A DNA stretch of 64,000 nucleotides from Anaeromyces robustus (Eukaryota; Neocallimastigomycota; Neocallimastigomycetes; Neocallimastigales; Neocallimastigaceae), in assembly GCA_002104895.1 (NCBI GenBank), contig MCFG01000018.1:182001-246000 (forward strand), given 5' to 3'. Positions 61,621-64,000 of this stretch are shown here, piece after piece. Made by a program: the position numbers and the translations under genes. The notes under the pieces are model-generated. The model was not told the DNA's origin. It ran no database searches and saw nothing but the letters and a program-made list of their open reading frames with translations. The number at the start of each line of letters is the position of its first letter. Position 1 is the stretch's first letter.

Positions 61621-62041
61621 ATGATTTATTTAATAAAATATGAAAATATAATATAATATAATAATTAAAAAAAAAAAAAAACACTTTTAATTATTAATTA
61701 TTATAATTATTAGATAACTATTGTTATGATTTATTAATTAATAATTAATTAATTTATTAAATAAACATTGATAACAACAATAACAATAACAATTTTTTTT
61801 TTTTTTAATTTTTTGCCTTAAAACTCCACAACATGAATTAATAAAGAAATATATTAAAATTAAAATAATAATATAATAATAATTGAATATGTAAAATATT
61901 GAATTAATGCTATTCTACTTTTTTTTTTATTTGATTCTAATTAAGGTTACATAGAATATAAATAAATAAATAAATAAAAATAATTGTTTAATTTTTTTTC
62001 TTAAAAAAAAAAAACTTTCAACTTTTCTTTCTTTTTTTATT

Positions 62042-62044
<3 letters not shown>

Positions 62045-62083
<39 letters not shown>
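62045..62083. repeat. Poly-T tract
   Basis: About 39 consecutive T residues. Confidence 0.95.
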
Positions 62084-62085
<2 letters not shown>

Positions 62086-63322
62086 TTTTTAATTAACTCA
62101 ACCAACCAAATTCACTACCAAAAAAATTTTTTTATATGATTTAGTGGCTGATAAAAAAAGAAAAATTGAATTTTTTTTTTCTTCTTTTCATTTCTTTTCT
62201 TTTTTTACTTTTTTTTTTTTAAGGATGATTGTGGATCACATGATGTGTAACAACCATGAATTAAAGAATAAATTAATTAATAAATAAATAAATAATGAAT
62301 AAGAAGGAAACAAGAAAGAAACCATCCATAAATTATATTAATTAAAAGCCATAAATAATTTAATAAATAAATAAATAAATAAATAAATAAATAGTAAATA
62401 TAAATATGTAAATAAATAATTAAATAAATAAATAAATAAATTTTTTTTATGTTTTTTTTTTGTTTTAAATTTCATTTATAAAAAATTCCTTTTGTGTACA
62501 ACATTTCATAATTAAAAATTTAAAATTAAAAAAAATTTAACTAAATAAATAATATATTAAATAATATATAATATATTATATTATACCATATATATTATTA
62601 AATAGTTATTTATTTATTTATTATTTATTTATTTATTAAAATAAAAAATCTTTTGACCATCTTAAATTCAATTAAAATAAAATTAAAATAAAATAAAATT
62701 GAAATTAAATTAAATTAAATTAAATTATTATTTAATGTCCATTTGACCAAGTTTAAAATATATTTAAAATAAACTATTTAAATAAAAAATAAAAATAAAA
62801 AAGTAAAATAAAAAAAACTGTGAAGAATGTGAAAAATGAAAAAAAAAATGAAAATTCCAAAATATTTTCACATTTTTAATATTTTATAGTAATCTTTTTA
62901 TTTTTTATAATAATAATAATAATATTAAATAATAATATTAAATAATAATGAATTGTGTAATAAAATAAAAAAAAAAATAAAAAAAATAAATTAATAAAAA
63001 ATTTAAATTAAAAAAATTAAATTGTGGATTTTGTGGTACATTAAAAAAATGTGACTGTGACTTTCTTTTTTTTTTTTCTTAACACACATTTGGTCATTTG
63101 TTTTTTTTTTTTTAAGCCATAAATTATATAAAAAAAATTATTATTGAAAGGAAAGGAAAAGAAAAGAAAAGAAAAAAAAGGAATTTGAAAGGAAATACTA
63201 TAATTGTTTATTATTCTATATTGATTTAATAATTAAATATACTTTATGTCCATTATTTATTTATATATTTAACTGTTTATCATAATTATTATGGCTATTA
63301 TTATGGCTATTATTATTATTAC

Positions 63323-63324
<2 letters not shown>

Positions 63325-63374
<50 letters not shown>

Positions 63375-63375
63375 T
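63325..63375. repeat. (TTTA)n array
   Basis: About twelve TTTA units, in the opposite orientation to most tetranucleotide arrays in the window. Confidence 0.95.
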
Positions 63376-64000
63376 ATAAAAATTGGTCATTAATTCATTT
63401 TCATTTGATCCTTTTATTTATAATTTATAATTCTTATTTTAAAAATGTTTTAAAATTAATATATAATTCAATATATTGTAATATATTATAATGTATTATA
63501 TTTTCATGTTTTTTTTTTAAAAATAAATACTTTAAAAAAATTAAAGTTTTCTCTTTACATGATTATTTCCTAATTAGGAATGTAAAAATAATTTATTTAT
63601 AAATTATTCCATTCTTTTTTTTTTTTAATTTTTTAAAAAATGAATATAAATAATAATATATAATAATATATAGAATAAATATATTAATAATAAAAATTTT
63701 TATTAAATAATAATATATTAAAATATATTGTAATAAATTTTTTTTAATGGATGAAAAACAACTAAAGAAATGTTAATAAATAAGTAATAATTAATTAATT
63801 AATTAATTTATAGTTAAAGAGAATCAAAAAACAAAAAATTTGTTAATAATATTTTTTAATATTTATTTCAATAATTTTTTATTTCTATTTTTTTTTTTTT
63901 TTGGTTAATAAATGATTTATTAACCATGATATTTAAATTAGTTTATTACAAAAAATAAAAAAATAAAGAAATGAAAAAATAAAAAATATAAAACAGAAAA

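Larger units (their letters stand above)
57570..64000. other. Gene-free 6.4-kb end of window
   Basis: A/T-rich throughout, with (TAAA)n and (TTTA)n arrays (for example 63325-63375), an (AAAAAT)n tract at 61085-61140, a T run at 62045-62083, and an isolated G/T-only tract at 61571-61620. Frames here give only Ile/Phe/Lys/Tyr/Asn-biased translations. A promoter for the gene starting at 57569 should lie in the first few hundred bases. Confidence 0.6.

Overview
The window looks like nuclear DNA of an anaerobic gut fungus (Neocallimastigomycota). The reasons are extreme AT richness, long A/T homopolymers and (TAAA)n / (AAT)n tracts, short AT-rich introns, Asn/Gln/Ser-rich inserts in conserved proteins, and secreted plant-wall enzymes. 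The most specific marker is a protein with three fungal dockerins and two CBM29 modules, matching what I know of NCP1 from Piromyces equi. Genus is an inference. Nearly all genes had to be assembled by hand from exons; the reconstructed exons join in frame.

Left part (1-27 kb): three secreted rhamnogalacturonan-I (pectin backbone) enzymes. Two are paralogous PL4 rhamnogalacturonan lyases on the plus strand (1445-4780 and 20676-23380) with the same first three intron positions. Both carry a CBM1; the first also carries a C-terminal CE12 rhamnogalacturonan acetylesterase. A separate CBM1-CE12 acetylesterase lies on the minus strand (25505-27042), convergent with the second lyase. Lyase and deacetylase act on the same acetylated backbone, and all three use CBM1 rather than dockerins, so they are probably free rather than cellulosome-bound. 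Between them lie an SR-like RNA-binding protein gene (minus) and an unrecognised gene broken by a poly-T frameshift (plus).

Middle (27-35.5 kb): gene-poor DNA with tetranucleotide arrays, a perfect 41-bp inverted repeat, and a decayed Ty1/copia-type reverse transcriptase. Then follows the NCP1-like scaffold-associated protein (35538-37359, plus).

Right part (39.8-57.6 kb): three minus-strand genes. These are a PROPPIN/WIPI autophagy protein (4 exons), the HOPS/CORVET subunit VPS11 (16 exons) and an unrecognised small protein. VPS11 intron 2 appears to be a U12-type AT-AC intron (ATATCCTT...AC). Between VPS11 and the small gene lies an island of less AT-rich sequence that ends in a degenerate 18S rRNA fragment. 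The last 6.4 kb hold no gene I can support.
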